Part shown: positions 16,681-24,939 of the stretch, piece after piece
Position numbering within the stretch: the first letter of the stretch is position 1
How the letters are laid out: each line of letters opens with the position of its first letter
From: G963677325 sp963677325
GTDB taxonomy: Bacteria; Bacteroidota; Bacteroidia; Bacteroidales; Prolixibacteraceae
Direction: 5' to 3'
DNA: 64,000 nucleotides
Assembly (NCBI GenBank): GCA_963677325.2
Contig: CAXXGM010000009.1
Coordinates: forward strand, 1-64,000
Translations under genes and position numbers: made by a program
The notes under the pieces: model-generated
What the model was told of the DNA's origin: nothing
The model's input: the letters and a program-made list of their open reading frames with translations, nothing else
Databases searched by the model: none

Positions 16681-16880
16681 CTATTAATGACTATTAATGA
16701 CTATTAATGACTATTAATGACTATTAATGACTATTAATGACTATTAATGACTATTAATGACTATTAATGACTATTAATGACTATTAATGACTATTAATGA
16801 CTATCAATGCCTATCAATGACCATTAATGCCTATTAATGCCTATCAATGCCTATCAATGACCATTAATGCCTATCAATGC
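16681..16880 (+). repeat. 10-bp tandem repeat array (ctattaatga)
   Basis: Twelve exact copies of ctattaatga (16681-16800) are followed in phase by eight variant copies using ctatcaatg, ccattaatg and final c or a (16801-16880): 20 units of exactly 10 bases. The preceding 16565-16680 is made of looser relatives (tgacaataaa, tcattaatgg). The same ATGAC-type words recur at 19.70-19.83 kb and 63.18-63.29 kb. The variant half lies next to the divIC-like gene end. Confidence 0.95.
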
Positions 16881-16899
16881 CTTCGATTCGTGAAATTCG

Positions 16900-17205
16900 C
16901 TAATCCTTCTCTATAATCAGGAAAATATCTTCGTTTTTCTTCTTCATTAAAAATTGTTCCCTCGCATATTTTTCCAGATTTTTGGAATCTGCTTTCAAAT
17001 CCTTTAACTTTTGGGCATCCTTCTCTATTTTTTTCTTGTAATAGGAGTATTCAACCCGGTATTTCTTCAGTTTGTTTAAATTTTGCCGTAGAAAAAGGAT
17101 GTTGTGATCGTCCAGGAATATCATCCAAATGCTGAACAATAGAAATGCAAATAGGTATTTGTTGGTAATTGTTTTAAATAAGGTCTTGGGAATAAAAGGT
17201 TTCAT
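16900..17205 (-). CDS. DivIC/FtsB-family septum formation initiator
   Basis: The 101-aa protein has one N-terminal membrane helix (KYLFAFLLFSIWMIFLDDHN) followed by a coiled coil (LRQNLNKLKKYRVEYSYYKKKIEKDAQKLKDLKADSKNLEKYAREQ). It ends EQFLMKKKNEDIFLIIEKD, which fits the conserved ARE-x-Y/F-x-M-x-K-x-x-E-x-V/I-F pattern of FtsB/DivIC proteins. These bind FtsL and the division septal synthase in the periplasm. The gene reads toward the tandem array, with the histidine kinase gene 104 bases upstream in the same direction. Confidence 0.82.
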   Translation of the reverse strand: MKPFIPKTLFKTITNKYLFAFLLFSIWMIFLDDHNILFLRQNLNKLKKYRVEYSYYKKKIEKDAQKLKDLKADSKNLEKYAREQFLMKKKNEDIFLIIEKD

Positions 17206-17309
17206 ATCTCTTGCATTTCTTCACACAAAATAAGCAATTCCATTCTGAAGATGAAAGAGAAAAATCTCCGAAGATGATTTTTTTTTCATAAGAAAAATAA
17301 AAATCAGAT

Positions 17310-19403
17310 TTATACAATCTTCAAGTGTCCTTCTCCTGCCTCAACAGGAATTATAAAGGAAAATCTGGATCCTTTTCCCAGTACGGATTGAACATCAATC
17401 TTTGTTCCCAATAATATGGCAAAATCCCTTGCCAGTGAGAGTCCGATTCCAGTTCCACCATATTCCCTTGTCATGCTTGAATCCAACTGATAAAAACGTT
17501 GGAAAATCTCTTCGAATTTGTCATCAGGAATCCCTATACCTGTGTCTCTGACAAAAAATTCAAGCAAACCTCCATCAATTATTTGATAACCAAAATGTAT
17601 TTCACCTTCACTGGTGAATTTAAATGCATTATCGAGAAGGCTTTCCAGGATATCTCTTACTTTTTGGCCATCAAGGCAAACAGAGAATTTCGAATTTTCA
17701 TTTCCTTTAGTTGGAATAAGTTTCAAATGATTTTTCCCTATTTGCTTTTTTTCGATTAAGAATTGGCGGTAGAGATCTGATATCGTATTGTTCAGGTAAA
17801 TGTAATTCTTTTCTACGGTGATTAATCCGCTCTGTAATCTTGAAAGTTTAATTGTATCATTAAAAACATGCAATAAAATCTGCCCATTCCGGATGATTAG
17901 CTGCAGATAACTTTTCTTTTCATTTTCATCTGTTTCATCATCTGAAAGCAGAACATCTGAAAATCCAATTATTGCATTTAGAGGAGTCCTGATTTCATGA
18001 GAGATATTCTGCAAAAAGGCAGATTTCAATTGATCTGCTTCTTCCGCTTTTCTTCTTGCTTCCTCAATTTTTTGCTGGGCGATTTTCTGCTTTGTGATAT
18101 CCCGCGAGATGGCCATAACCGAACTGTCGGAAAGTTTCACCATTCGCATTTCAAAAAAGCAGGAACCCTTACCGGTAATTTCAAGGACATATTCGATTGT
18201 CTCGATTGAATTCAGGTTTATTACAGTCTGAATTGATTTATAAACCTGATTCATCATTTTTTTAGAATACCCGACTTCAAAAATAGTACTTCCAATAATT
18301 TCCCCGGCTGAAAATTTGAAGCCTTCCTCTTCCTTTGCAACATAATCAATATAAGTCCCATCCTTGTCTATTACAAAGAATATATCCGGGATTGTTTCAA
18401 GAAGGAGTTTATAGCGATATCTGTTGTTATCCAGTTCTTTCAGAATTGTTTTTGTTTCTGTGATATTATCAAAAAATCCTATAATCTGATTATTGTTCGG
18501 ATGCAGTACGATCACTTTAAACCATTGTCCGGAATAAGGAAGACAAATCTCATGCTGTGTTTTGGTTTTACTAAAGAGTATCTCCTGCCAGTTTATTTCA
18601 TTTTTAAATAACTTTTCAAAGATTAAAGATGAGTTTGTTCCTTTGACTTCGGAATTTTTGATATTAAAGAAGTTCTCAAAAGCTGGATTTATTTGCTCTA
18701 TGATTGAACCTGATTTCTCTCCCATTTCATCCCGTTGGATCCGAATTCTGATTATTCCTAAAGGTGCCTGACGGAATGAGTTCTGAAAAAAGGTATCTCT
18801 GTCTTCAATGCGTTTTCCTTGTTTTAATAGTTCTCTTTGATAAAATGTAAAGAGTAAAATCGTGGATCCTGCCGCAAAGAGGAATAGACATAACGGACTA
18901 ATCAACAATTCTCCTGAGGTCCGGAATATTTCGAAAAATTTTGATGTGATGCCTGTTGAATAATAATGATACCAAAGAGAGAAGAATGAGACCAGAAGAA
19001 AAAAGAGGATTTGTACCAATTGATCTGCAAACACGAGCAGGAAAAACATTCCTAAGGATAAAACAAATACATGAAGGAAATAGGTGCTTTGGGGCGGAAT
19101 TACCGCCAGAACCGGCGATATCATCAAAAAATAGATGGGAACAGGAAGTAAGTTAATAAAGTTAACAGCTATTTTTTTTGATCCTTTCATTAAAAAATAT
19201 AAGGAAGGAATTGAAATTCCAAGCAAAGACATTTCAAATGGATAATAGCTGCTGTCAAAAAAATGGATGAAATCCAAAATCAGGGCTACAGATATGCCCA
19301 CAACAATAAACAGGTTTGATATGAATAAAAAATGACATAACTTATCTCCCTCGGTTTTGGAATTCAAGGGTATTCTTTTTATTATGTCAGGTATTTTAAA
19401 CAT
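17310..19403 (-). CDS. membrane PAS-domain sensor histidine kinase
   Basis: About 697 aa from the ATG at 19403 (a TTG nine codons upstream at 19430 is possible). Residues about 15-185 contain six or seven hydrophobic helices. Two PAS-like domains follow (roughly 200-320 and 330-445; the second has LLETIPDIFFVIDKDGTYIDYV). Then comes HisKA with phospho-acceptor His in AFLQNISHEIRTPLNAIIGF, and HATPase_c with LLDNAFKFTSEGEIHFGYQ, DTGIGIPDDKFEEIFQRFYQLD and REYGGTGIGLSLA. All N, G1, F and G2 boxes are present, so it should be active. There is no receiver domain and no response regulator gene nearby, so it is an orphan; signal unknown. Confidence 0.9.
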   Translation of the reverse strand: MFKIPDIIKRIPLNSKTEGDKLCHFLFISNLFIVVGISVALILDFIHFFDSSYYPFEMSLLGISIPSLYFLMKGSKKIAVNFINLLPVPIYFLMISPVLAVIPPQSTYFLHVFVLSLGMFFLLVFADQLVQILFFLLVSFFSLWYHYYSTGITSKFFEIFRTSGELLISPLCLFLFAAGSTILLFTFYQRELLKQGKRIEDRDTFFQNSFRQAPLGIIRIRIQRDEMGEKSGSIIEQINPAFENFFNIKNSEVKGTNSSLIFEKLFKNEINWQEILFSKTKTQHEICLPYSGQWFKVIVLHPNNNQIIGFFDNITETKTILKELDNNRYRYKLLLETIPDIFFVIDKDGTYIDYVAKEEEGFKFSAGEIIGSTIFEVGYSKKMMNQVYKSIQTVINLNSIETIEYVLEITGKGSCFFEMRMVKLSDSSVMAISRDITKQKIAQQKIEEARRKAEEADQLKSAFLQNISHEIRTPLNAIIGFSDVLLSDDETDENEKKSYLQLIIRNGQILLHVFNDTIKLSRLQSGLITVEKNYIYLNNTISDLYRQFLIEKKQIGKNHLKLIPTKGNENSKFSVCLDGQKVRDILESLLDNAFKFTSEGEIHFGYQIIDGGLLEFFVRDTGIGIPDDKFEEIFQRFYQLDSSMTREYGGTGIGLSLARDFAILLGTKIDVQSVLGKGSRFSFIIPVEAGEGHLKIV

Positions 19404-19529
19404 CAAAAGCCGGTTGTTATTTATTTGCAAATAAACTAATAATTTCAGATACGATTCATAATTATTTTAACTATTTAGTAAGTTGAGTTTGCTAAAATTA
19501 ACTTATATTAGTATAGAAAGTCTATTATT

Positions 19530-19662
19530 AAGTGATGCCAGGAATATAATGTCGTATTTTTAGGCTTAAGGAGTTTAGACTTAAGGCTGAAGGATCATAA
19601 TATACCCCTTTTATCTTTAGCCTAAACACCTATAGCCAGTAATCATCAAAGGACATTATTTT
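19530..19662 (+). repeat. 133-bp dispersed repeat, copy 1
   Basis: Begins agtgatgccaggaatataat and contains aggagtttagacttaaggctgaaggatc and tagcctaaacacctatagcc-like words. The reverse complement of 38120-38252 matches it along its whole length at roughly 80-90 percent by eye, with equal length. The internal GGCTNAAGGAG/TTTAGACTTTAGGCTGAAGG words suggest it folds on itself. Confidence 0.85.
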
Positions 19663-19759
19663 AAATGAGTATCCGGTATAGTGCCCAACCGTTTAGTGAC
19701 CTTGTCATTAAGTTGTCATTAATAGTCATTAATAGTCATTGTGCATAAAAAACAATTAA

Positions 19760-19833
19760 TGACAATCAAATGACCATAAATGACAACATTTGACAAAGAG
19801 AAATCTCAATTAGGAAAGTAAACGGATATTCAT
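19760..19833 (-). repeat. 74-bp inverted repeat, right arm
   Basis: Inverted partner of 16522-16595. On this strand it starts tgacaatcaaatgaccataa and ends aacggatattcat. Shared details include tgacaacatttgacaaagag and the adjacent AT-rich bases. Confidence 0.8.
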
Positions 19834-19898
19834 ATTATTTTATTCCAATTACTTAGTACGGTAAGTCCATTCTGAACAATAATTTAAAATTGCAAATC

Positions 19899-21527
19899 AT
19901 GGTGAAAGGATTTTATCATGTTCCGATTCCTAAAAATGAAATAATCAGGACTTATTCGCCTGGTTCTTCTGAAAGAAAGGAACTGAAATCAGAGATCGAT
20001 TCTTTGCTTTCTCAAATCCATGAAATACCAATGGTTATTGGAGGCAAAGAGATAAAAACTGATAATAAAATTGAAATCAGGCCTCCGCATAATTTAGCCC
20101 ATGTCCTTGGATACTATTACCATGGAATTGAAGAACATGTTTCTCTGGCTATCGATGCCGCCTTGAAAGCCAGGGAGGCCTGGGCCGAACTATCCTGGCA
20201 GCATCGTGCATCCATTTTTTTGAAGGCTGCTGATTTGCTGGCAGGTCCTTACCGTTCCAAAATAAATGCAGCCACCATGCTGGGTCAATCCAAGAACATC
20301 CATGAAGCTGAAATTGATTCAGCCTGTGAGTTAATTGATTTTTACAGGTACGGTGTGAAGGTAATGTCGGAAATCTATAATCTGCAGCCAGAATCCAATC
20401 CAGGAACATGGAATTACCTCGAATATCGTCCCCTGGAAGGATTTGTGGTGGCCCTGACTCCCTTCAATTTTACCTCTATTGCGGGAAATTTGCCTTTCGC
20501 TCCGGTTTTAATGGGAAACGTTTGCGTTTGGAAACCCTCCAAAACAGCCGTATTTTCCGCTTACGTCATTATGGAAGTTCTTAAAGAGGCCGGACTTCCT
20601 GATGGTGTAATTAACCTGATCTATGTCGCAGGTCCTGTCTTAAGCGATGTTGTTTTAAATCATCCTGATTTTGCTGGTATTCATTTTACGGGATCGACAG
20701 CAGTTTTTCAGGGAATCTGGAAGAAGATAGGGGAGAATATTTCTATTTATAAAAATTACCCCAGAATAGTAGGAGAAACAGGCGGTAAGGATTTTATCTT
20801 TGCTGATCCGACTGCTGATCTGGATGCATTGGCAACGGCTATCGCTCGCGGATCCTTTGAATACCAGGGACAGAAGTGTTCCGCAGCCTCCAGAATATAT
20901 GTTCCTCAAAGTATCTGGAATAATCTTTGGAAGAAACTGGTTTCCCAACTGAAAAGAATGAAAATGGGCCCTCCTGAGGATTTTACCAACTTCATTAATG
21001 CGGTGATCGATGAAGCTTCTTTTGATAAGTTAAAGGGCGTTATTGATCGGACAAGGCATGATAAGGATGCGGAAATCATTTATGGTGGCCATTGCGATAA
21101 AACCAAAGGTTATTTTATTGAACCTACTGTTATTCTGGCAAAGAAACCTGATTACTTCACCATGAGAGACGAACTGTTTGGTCCGGTGGTTACTGTTTAT
21201 GTATATCCGGATGACCAGATTGATGAAACCCTCTCTCTGCTGGATTCTACTTCTATCTATGCGCTGACGGGCTCTGTCTTTTCTCAAAACCGGTATTCCA
21301 TTGAAAAAATATCAAAAAGGCTCTGTAACGTAGCGGGCAATTTTTATATCAATGACAAACCTACAGGAGCCGTTGTTGGTCAGCAGCCTTTTGGCGGGTC
21401 AAGGAAATCCGGAACGAATGATAAGGCGGGATCAATCTTTAACCTCTTAAGATGGGTTTCTGTAAGAACCATCAAGGAGAATCTTTTGCCTCCTAAAGAT
21501 TTTATGTATCCTAATTTTGAACCGTAG
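19899..21527 (+). CDS. pruA: L-glutamate gamma-semialdehyde (1-pyrroline-5-carboxylate) dehydrogenase
   Basis: Aldehyde dehydrogenase of about 542 aa of the group-2, eukaryotic-like P5CDH type. It oxidises glutamate semialdehyde to glutamate with NAD in proline and arginine breakdown. The ATG at 19899 gives MVKGFYHVPIPKNEIIRTYS; the frame also opens at a TTG three codons earlier. Motifs: VALTPFNFTSIAGNLPFAPVLMGN near 185, FTGSTAVFQGIWK near 270, ETGGKDFIFADPTADLD near 300 (general-base Glu), and FEYQGQKCSAASRIYVP near 330 with catalytic Cys. GQQPFGGSRKSGTNDKAGS near 510 closes the active site. No proline dehydrogenase is adjacent. A repeat element abuts the stop codon. Confidence 0.93.
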   Translation: MVKGFYHVPIPKNEIIRTYSPGSSERKELKSEIDSLLSQIHEIPMVIGGKEIKTDNKIEIRPPHNLAHVLGYYYHGIEEHVSLAIDAALKAREAWAELSWQHRASIFLKAADLLAGPYRSKINAATMLGQSKNIHEAEIDSACELIDFYRYGVKVMSEIYNLQPESNPGTWNYLEYRPLEGFVVALTPFNFTSIAGNLPFAPVLMGNVCVWKPSKTAVFSAYVIMEVLKEAGLPDGVINLIYVAGPVLSDVVLNHPDFAGIHFTGSTAVFQGIWKKIGENISIYKNYPRIVGETGGKDFIFADPTADLDALATAIARGSFEYQGQKCSAASRIYVPQSIWNNLWKKLVSQLKRMKMGPPEDFTNFINAVIDEASFDKLKGVIDRTRHDKDAEIIYGGHCDKTKGYFIEPTVILAKKPDYFTMRDELFGPVVTVYVYPDDQIDETLSLLDSTSIYALTGSVFSQNRYSIEKISKRLCNVAGNFYINDKPTGAVVGQQPFGGSRKSGTNDKAGSIFNLLRWVSVRTIKENLLPPKDFMYPNFEP

Positions 21528-21757
21528 AGAGGATGTCCTAAAAGTCTGTTTCTGATCCATTGCCGTCAACTTTAGTTGACGGTATAAGGCTAAAGAATAG
21601 ATGGCTTTAGCCACATCTTTGCAAAGAGGAATGTGGCTAAAGCCAAATAAAACAGCAAATTACCCCGTCAGCTAAAGCTGACGGCAAGGGATAACGATTG
21701 CTGAAATTATTAATCTCTTTCTGGATTTATTGGTTTAGCTTTTTGGACACCGCCTCT
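21528..21757 (+). repeat. MITE-like three-hairpin element, copy 1
   Basis: Bounded by agaggatgtcctaaaag (21528) and ctttttggacaccgcctct (ends 21757), which are imperfect inverted ends. Inside are three hairpins: CCGTCAAC-ttta-GTTGACGG (21563-21582), ggctttagccacat paired with atgtggctaaagcc (21603-21616 with 21631-21644), and ccgtcagctaaagctgacgg (21665-21684). The element starts on the first base after the pruA stop and ends 20 bases from the permease stop. It could act as a bidirectional terminator here. Confidence 0.85.
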
Positions 21758-21777
21758 GTTCTTAAAATGCCTTGTCT

Positions 21778-23307
21778 CTACGGCCTTTTCCCTTTTCTAA
21801 GAACGCTGTTTTTTACTCCGAAGGTGAAATAAATTGCAAAGCCGATGGCCATCCAGATAATAAGCCGTAACCAGGTATCAAGTGGAAGGGAATACATCTG
21901 AAGCAGACAGATACCCGCTCCGAGTATTGGAACTATTGGAACAAAGGGAGTCTTGAAAGACCTTGCAAGGTCAGGTTTTTGTTTCCTTAAAACAATCACT
22001 CCGACACATACGATGACAAAAGCCAGCAAAGTGCCAATGGATACCAGTTCTCCAAGGATGTTAATAGGAAGGATTCCTGCCAATATAAGAGCTACAACCC
22101 CGGTGATAAGTTGACTTATATAAGGAGTTTTGAATTTAGGATGGATCGTTGAGAAAATGGAAGGCAGCAATCCATCTTTGGACATAGAGTAAAAGATCCT
22201 TGGTTGGCCCAGCATCATAACCAAAATAACAGAACTCAGTCCGGCGATAGCGGCTATCTTTATTATCGGCCTCAGCCAGTATAAACCGCTTCCCATAGCA
22301 TCCACACCAACTGCTATCGGGTCGGCTACATTCAGAAATACATAACTTACCACTCCGGTTAAAACCAACGCTACCAAAATATACAATATTGTTGAAATCG
22401 ACAGAGATCCAAGGATCCCCACCGGCATATCCCGTTGGGGATTTTTTGCTTCCTGTGCCGTGGTTGAGACCGCATCAAATCCAATGTAAGCGAAAAATAT
22501 AACAGCCGATCCTCTTAGTATGCCGCTCCAGCCGAAATGACCCCATTCCCCGGTATTTTTAGGGATAAAAGGATGCCAATTGTTATAATTTATATAGAAA
22601 AAACCAATCCCGATGAACAAGAGAATGACGAACACTTTGATGATCACCATGATGTTGTTAAACCTTGCTGATTCTTTTATTCCCGCTATCAGAAGAAGGG
22701 TTATCATCCCAACCACAAACATAGCCGGAAGATTCAGAACTGCCTGCAGATGGGGAAGATTGTCAACCGCAATGCCTGAGGCAGCCAGATTCTTCGTAAG
22801 TTCATGGGTGATAGGTTTCCATCCCACGTCAGGTATATCGACCAGTGTGGTTCCCAGAGCAGCGGTAAACTGTGCCGGAATATGGATTCCAAAGTCCTTA
22901 AGGAAGCTTACCACATATCCTGACCATCCTACCGAAACCGTTGAGGCGGCAAACAAATATTCAAGGATAAGATCCCAACCGATAATCCAGGCTACAAATT
23001 CTCCCAGCGTGGCATAGGCGTAAGTATAAGCGCTGCCTGCTACGGGGATCATGGACGCAAATTCTGCGTAACAAAGCCCTGCAAACAGACAGGCAAATCC
23101 AGAAATTACGAAGGAAATTACAATGGCCGGTCCTGCATATTGGGCCGCTGCCTGTCCTGTTAACACGAATATTCCTGCCCCGATGATGGCTCCGATCCCA
23201 AGAGTGATCAGGTTGCCTGAACTTAAAGCCCGCTTAAGCCCTCGACTGTCCTGGGCTTGATCCATGAGATCTTTCATGGGCTTGGTCTGGAATAATTGAG
23301 AACTCAT
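21778..23307 (-). CDS. APC-superfamily amino-acid permease
   Basis: The 509-aa protein has twelve or more membrane helices. It opens MSSQLFQTKPMKDLMDQAQD, then KRALSSGNLITLGIGAIIGAGIFVLTGQAAAQYAGPAIVIS, the conserved GxG-G/A-I/F substrate-binding helix 1 of APC transporters. FAYIGFDAVSTTAQEAKNPQRDMPVGIL (helix 6 and following loop) is typical of the cationic amino-acid transporter (CAT/YfnA) branch, as is the DGLLPSIFSTIHPKFKTPY loop. It probably imports amino acids by proton coupling; the substrate is not readable. It converges with pruA across the three-hairpin element, and a second copy of that element lies beyond its promoter side. Confidence 0.88.
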   Translation of the reverse strand: MSSQLFQTKPMKDLMDQAQDSRGLKRALSSGNLITLGIGAIIGAGIFVLTGQAAAQYAGPAIVISFVISGFACLFAGLCYAEFASMIPVAGSAYTYAYATLGEFVAWIIGWDLILEYLFAASTVSVGWSGYVVSFLKDFGIHIPAQFTAALGTTLVDIPDVGWKPITHELTKNLAASGIAVDNLPHLQAVLNLPAMFVVGMITLLLIAGIKESARFNNIMVIIKVFVILLFIGIGFFYINYNNWHPFIPKNTGEWGHFGWSGILRGSAVIFFAYIGFDAVSTTAQEAKNPQRDMPVGILGSLSISTILYILVALVLTGVVSYVFLNVADPIAVGVDAMGSGLYWLRPIIKIAAIAGLSSVILVMMLGQPRIFYSMSKDGLLPSIFSTIHPKFKTPYISQLITGVVALILAGILPINILGELVSIGTLLAFVIVCVGVIVLRKQKPDLARSFKTPFVPIVPILGAGICLLQMYSLPLDTWLRLIIWMAIGFAIYFTFGVKNSVLRKGKRP

Positions 23308-23815
23308 TACACTTTATCGGTTTGTTAAATAACTTTTCGAAAGTAATGATTTTGCATCTTCTTTTTATCAAATCATCAAATTTTTGATTCAAATCCTTAT
23401 TATTCGTTACAGTAATCTCTCATCAACTGATAATTGTATTGTTTAATAATCTGAAATTGGACAAAAGCGCCAGCACAATATTCCAGTAGAACTTAAAAAT
23501 TGGAGACTCCTCACTTCAATACCAATGACAGATTTTAACAAGTCGCACATTATGAGGTTTTCACTTTCCAGTTTGTCATTCCTCACTTCGTACCAATGAC
23601 AGATTTATGTAAGGAGTAAGGGATTCCTCGCTTCGCGTACCAATGACAGGGCCGTCTTTGAAGGAGGGGGAGAATTGGGGCGGCTTTGCCGCCCCAATTC
23701 TCCCCCCAAAAGATCTCAAATGTCATTCCGAATGAAACGAAGTGGAATGTGGATCTCAACTCCCTGTCATTATCGTGCGCAATTTTTTTAAGTAGACTCT
23801 CGGAATGACATGCGG
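23308..23815. other. repeat-rich intergenic region upstream of the permease
   Basis: No gene. It is made of ttcctc-a/g-cttcg and aatgacag words (around 23500-23530, 23575-23600, 23625-23650, 23720-23740 and 23765), a dispersed repeat common between Bacteroidota genes. A perfect long hairpin (23666-23706) is embedded. The permease promoter should lie in 23310-23400, where tactttcg on the minus strand resembles a -7 box. Confidence 0.6.
23666..23706. repeat. perfect 19-bp hairpin with 3-base loop
   Basis: gggggagaattggggcggc (23666-23684), loop ttt, gccgccccaattctccccc (23688-23706). Every pair is Watson-Crick. It is GC-rich within an AT-rich region and has no U-tract on either side, so it is not a standard intrinsic terminator. 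It may be a structured insertion inside the aatgacag repeat field. Confidence 0.95.
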
Positions 23816-23974
23816 GAAGATGTCCAAAAATGTCTTCATCCATTGCCGTCAGTTTCAACTGACGGAAAAGTGGTTCAGAAAGCGATGGCTTCAGCCACAT
23901 TTAGATATTGCAGAATGTGGCTAAAGCCTTTGTTAACAGCACTGTACCCGTCAGCTAAAGCTGACGGCAATGGA
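23816..23974 (+). repeat. MITE-like three-hairpin element, copy 2 (right end diverged)
   Basis: Same order and orientation as 21528-21757: gatgtccaaaaatgtct at the left, CCGTCAGT-ttca-ACTGACGG (23846-23865), ggcttcagccacat with atgtggctaaagcc, and ccgtcagctaaagctgacgg (23948-23967). The right inverted end ctttttggaca is not found. Compensating changes in the first hairpin (AAC/GTT in copy 1, AGT/ACT in copy 2) indicate that the fold is kept. Confidence 0.85.
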
Positions 23975-24099
23975 TTAGAGCCCAGCCTACTCCCTGTCAT
24001 TAACACATCATCACCCCAGTTCTCCAAACAAAAGTGTCATTCCGACACGAAGTGAGGAATCTTTTCTGTAACGGATTTATTGGATTGGCCAATCTCTGG

Positions 24100-24939
24100 C
24101 TAATATTCGGCTGGCAAAGATTTGAGCTGTTTGTAAGAAAAAACAGGACCATCTTTACAGACATAAACTTCTCCGACATTGCATCTGCCGCATTTCCCAA
24201 AGCCGCATTTCATGCGGTTTTCGAGCGTGGTATAGATATTTTCTTCTGTAAAACCCAGTTTTTCGAGAACAGGGAAAGTGAATTTGATCATGATTGGAGG
24301 GCCGCAAACAATTGCAACGGTATTTTCACTGGAAGGAGCAGCTTTTTCGAGGACGGAAGGAACGAATCCTATCTGGCCTTTCCAGTCAGGCGTTTCTCCG
24401 CCAGGATCCACGGTTGTAATCAGATTAACATCAGGGCGTTCTTCCCACTCTTTCAATTCGTGCTTGTAGACAAGATCATCGACTGTCTTTGCTCCATAAA
24501 GTATGGTAATGTTGCCGAAATTCTCCCTGAGATCAAGGGCATTCCAGATGACGCAGCGCATCGGAGGCAAAGCTATCCCGCCCGCAATAAACAACAGGTT
24601 TTTACCTTTCCATTCATCGAGCGGGAAGATATTCCCGTAAGGACCGCGAAAACCTATTTCATTTCCTTCTTCACAGTTAGCCAGAGCGCTGGTAACATTT
24701 CCTGCCTGACGGAAAGTACATTCAATGTATCCCTTTCGGGTAGGGGAGGAGGCGATGCAGAAAGTGGATTCACCTTTGCCTAAAATGGAATATTCTCCAA
24801 ACTGGCCGGCTTTAAAATCGAAATTATTCCCTTCTTCCTCGTTAACAAATTTCAGGCGGAAGGTTTTTACTCCCGGAGCTTCGCGGGTAATTTTTTCTAT
24901 TTTAAGAAGATAGGGTAAGTAAATGTTCTTGTCTGTCAT
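24100..24939 (-). CDS. flxA: FlxA-like FAD/NAD(P)H oxidoreductase subunit with 2Fe-2S site
   Basis: The 279-aa ferredoxin-reductase-like protein has an FAD-binding barrel at residues 1-100 (FRLKFVNEE, FKAGQFGEYSI, STFCIASSP) and an NAD domain with LLFIAGGIALPPMRCVIWNAL and VAIVCGPPIMIKF. A C-terminal PyrK/AsrB-like cluster motif follows: NRMKCGFGKCGRCNVGEVYVC (four Cys). It should take hydride from NADH and pass electrons to the iron-sulfur subunits encoded just upstream. It is the last gene of a seven-gene minus-strand operon and overlaps flxB by four bases. Alternative family names are hydrogenase or sulfur reductase gamma subunit; the context favours Flx. Confidence 0.85.
   Translation of the reverse strand: MTDKNIYLPYLLKIEKITREAPGVKTFRLKFVNEEEGNNFDFKAGQFGEYSILGKGESTFCIASSPTRKGYIECTFRQAGNVTSALANCEEGNEIGFRGPYGNIFPLDEWKGKNLLFIAGGIALPPMRCVIWNALDLRENFGNITILYGAKTVDDLVYKHELKEWEERPDVNLITTVDPGGETPDWKGQIGFVPSVLEKAAPSSENTVAIVCGPPIMIKFTFPVLEKLGFTEENIYTTLENRMKCGFGKCGRCNVGEVYVCKDGPVFSYKQLKSLPAEY

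Larger units (their letters stand above)
19404..19898. other. divergent intergenic region with repeats
   Basis: Lies between the histidine kinase gene start and pruA. It holds the 133-bp repeat (19530-19662), a block of ATGAC/TCATT words (19700-19760) and the right arm of the 74-bp inverted repeat (19760-19833). No ORF is convincing. Promoters for both flanking genes must lie here but no clear TAnnTTTG box was found. Confidence 0.6.

Noticed and set aside
16681..16880. CRISPR or iteron-type origin
   Set aside because: Units are contiguous 10-mers with no spacers, and there is no rep or dnaA gene nearby.
21528..21757. riboswitch upstream of a transport gene
   Set aside because: The element lies between the 3' ends of convergent genes, not in a 5' leader; ends and second copy point to a MITE-like repeat.
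24034..24783. 249-codon plus-strand frame
   Set aside because: Antisense to flxA, whose motifs are clear on the minus strand; the long frame is a codon-bias shadow.
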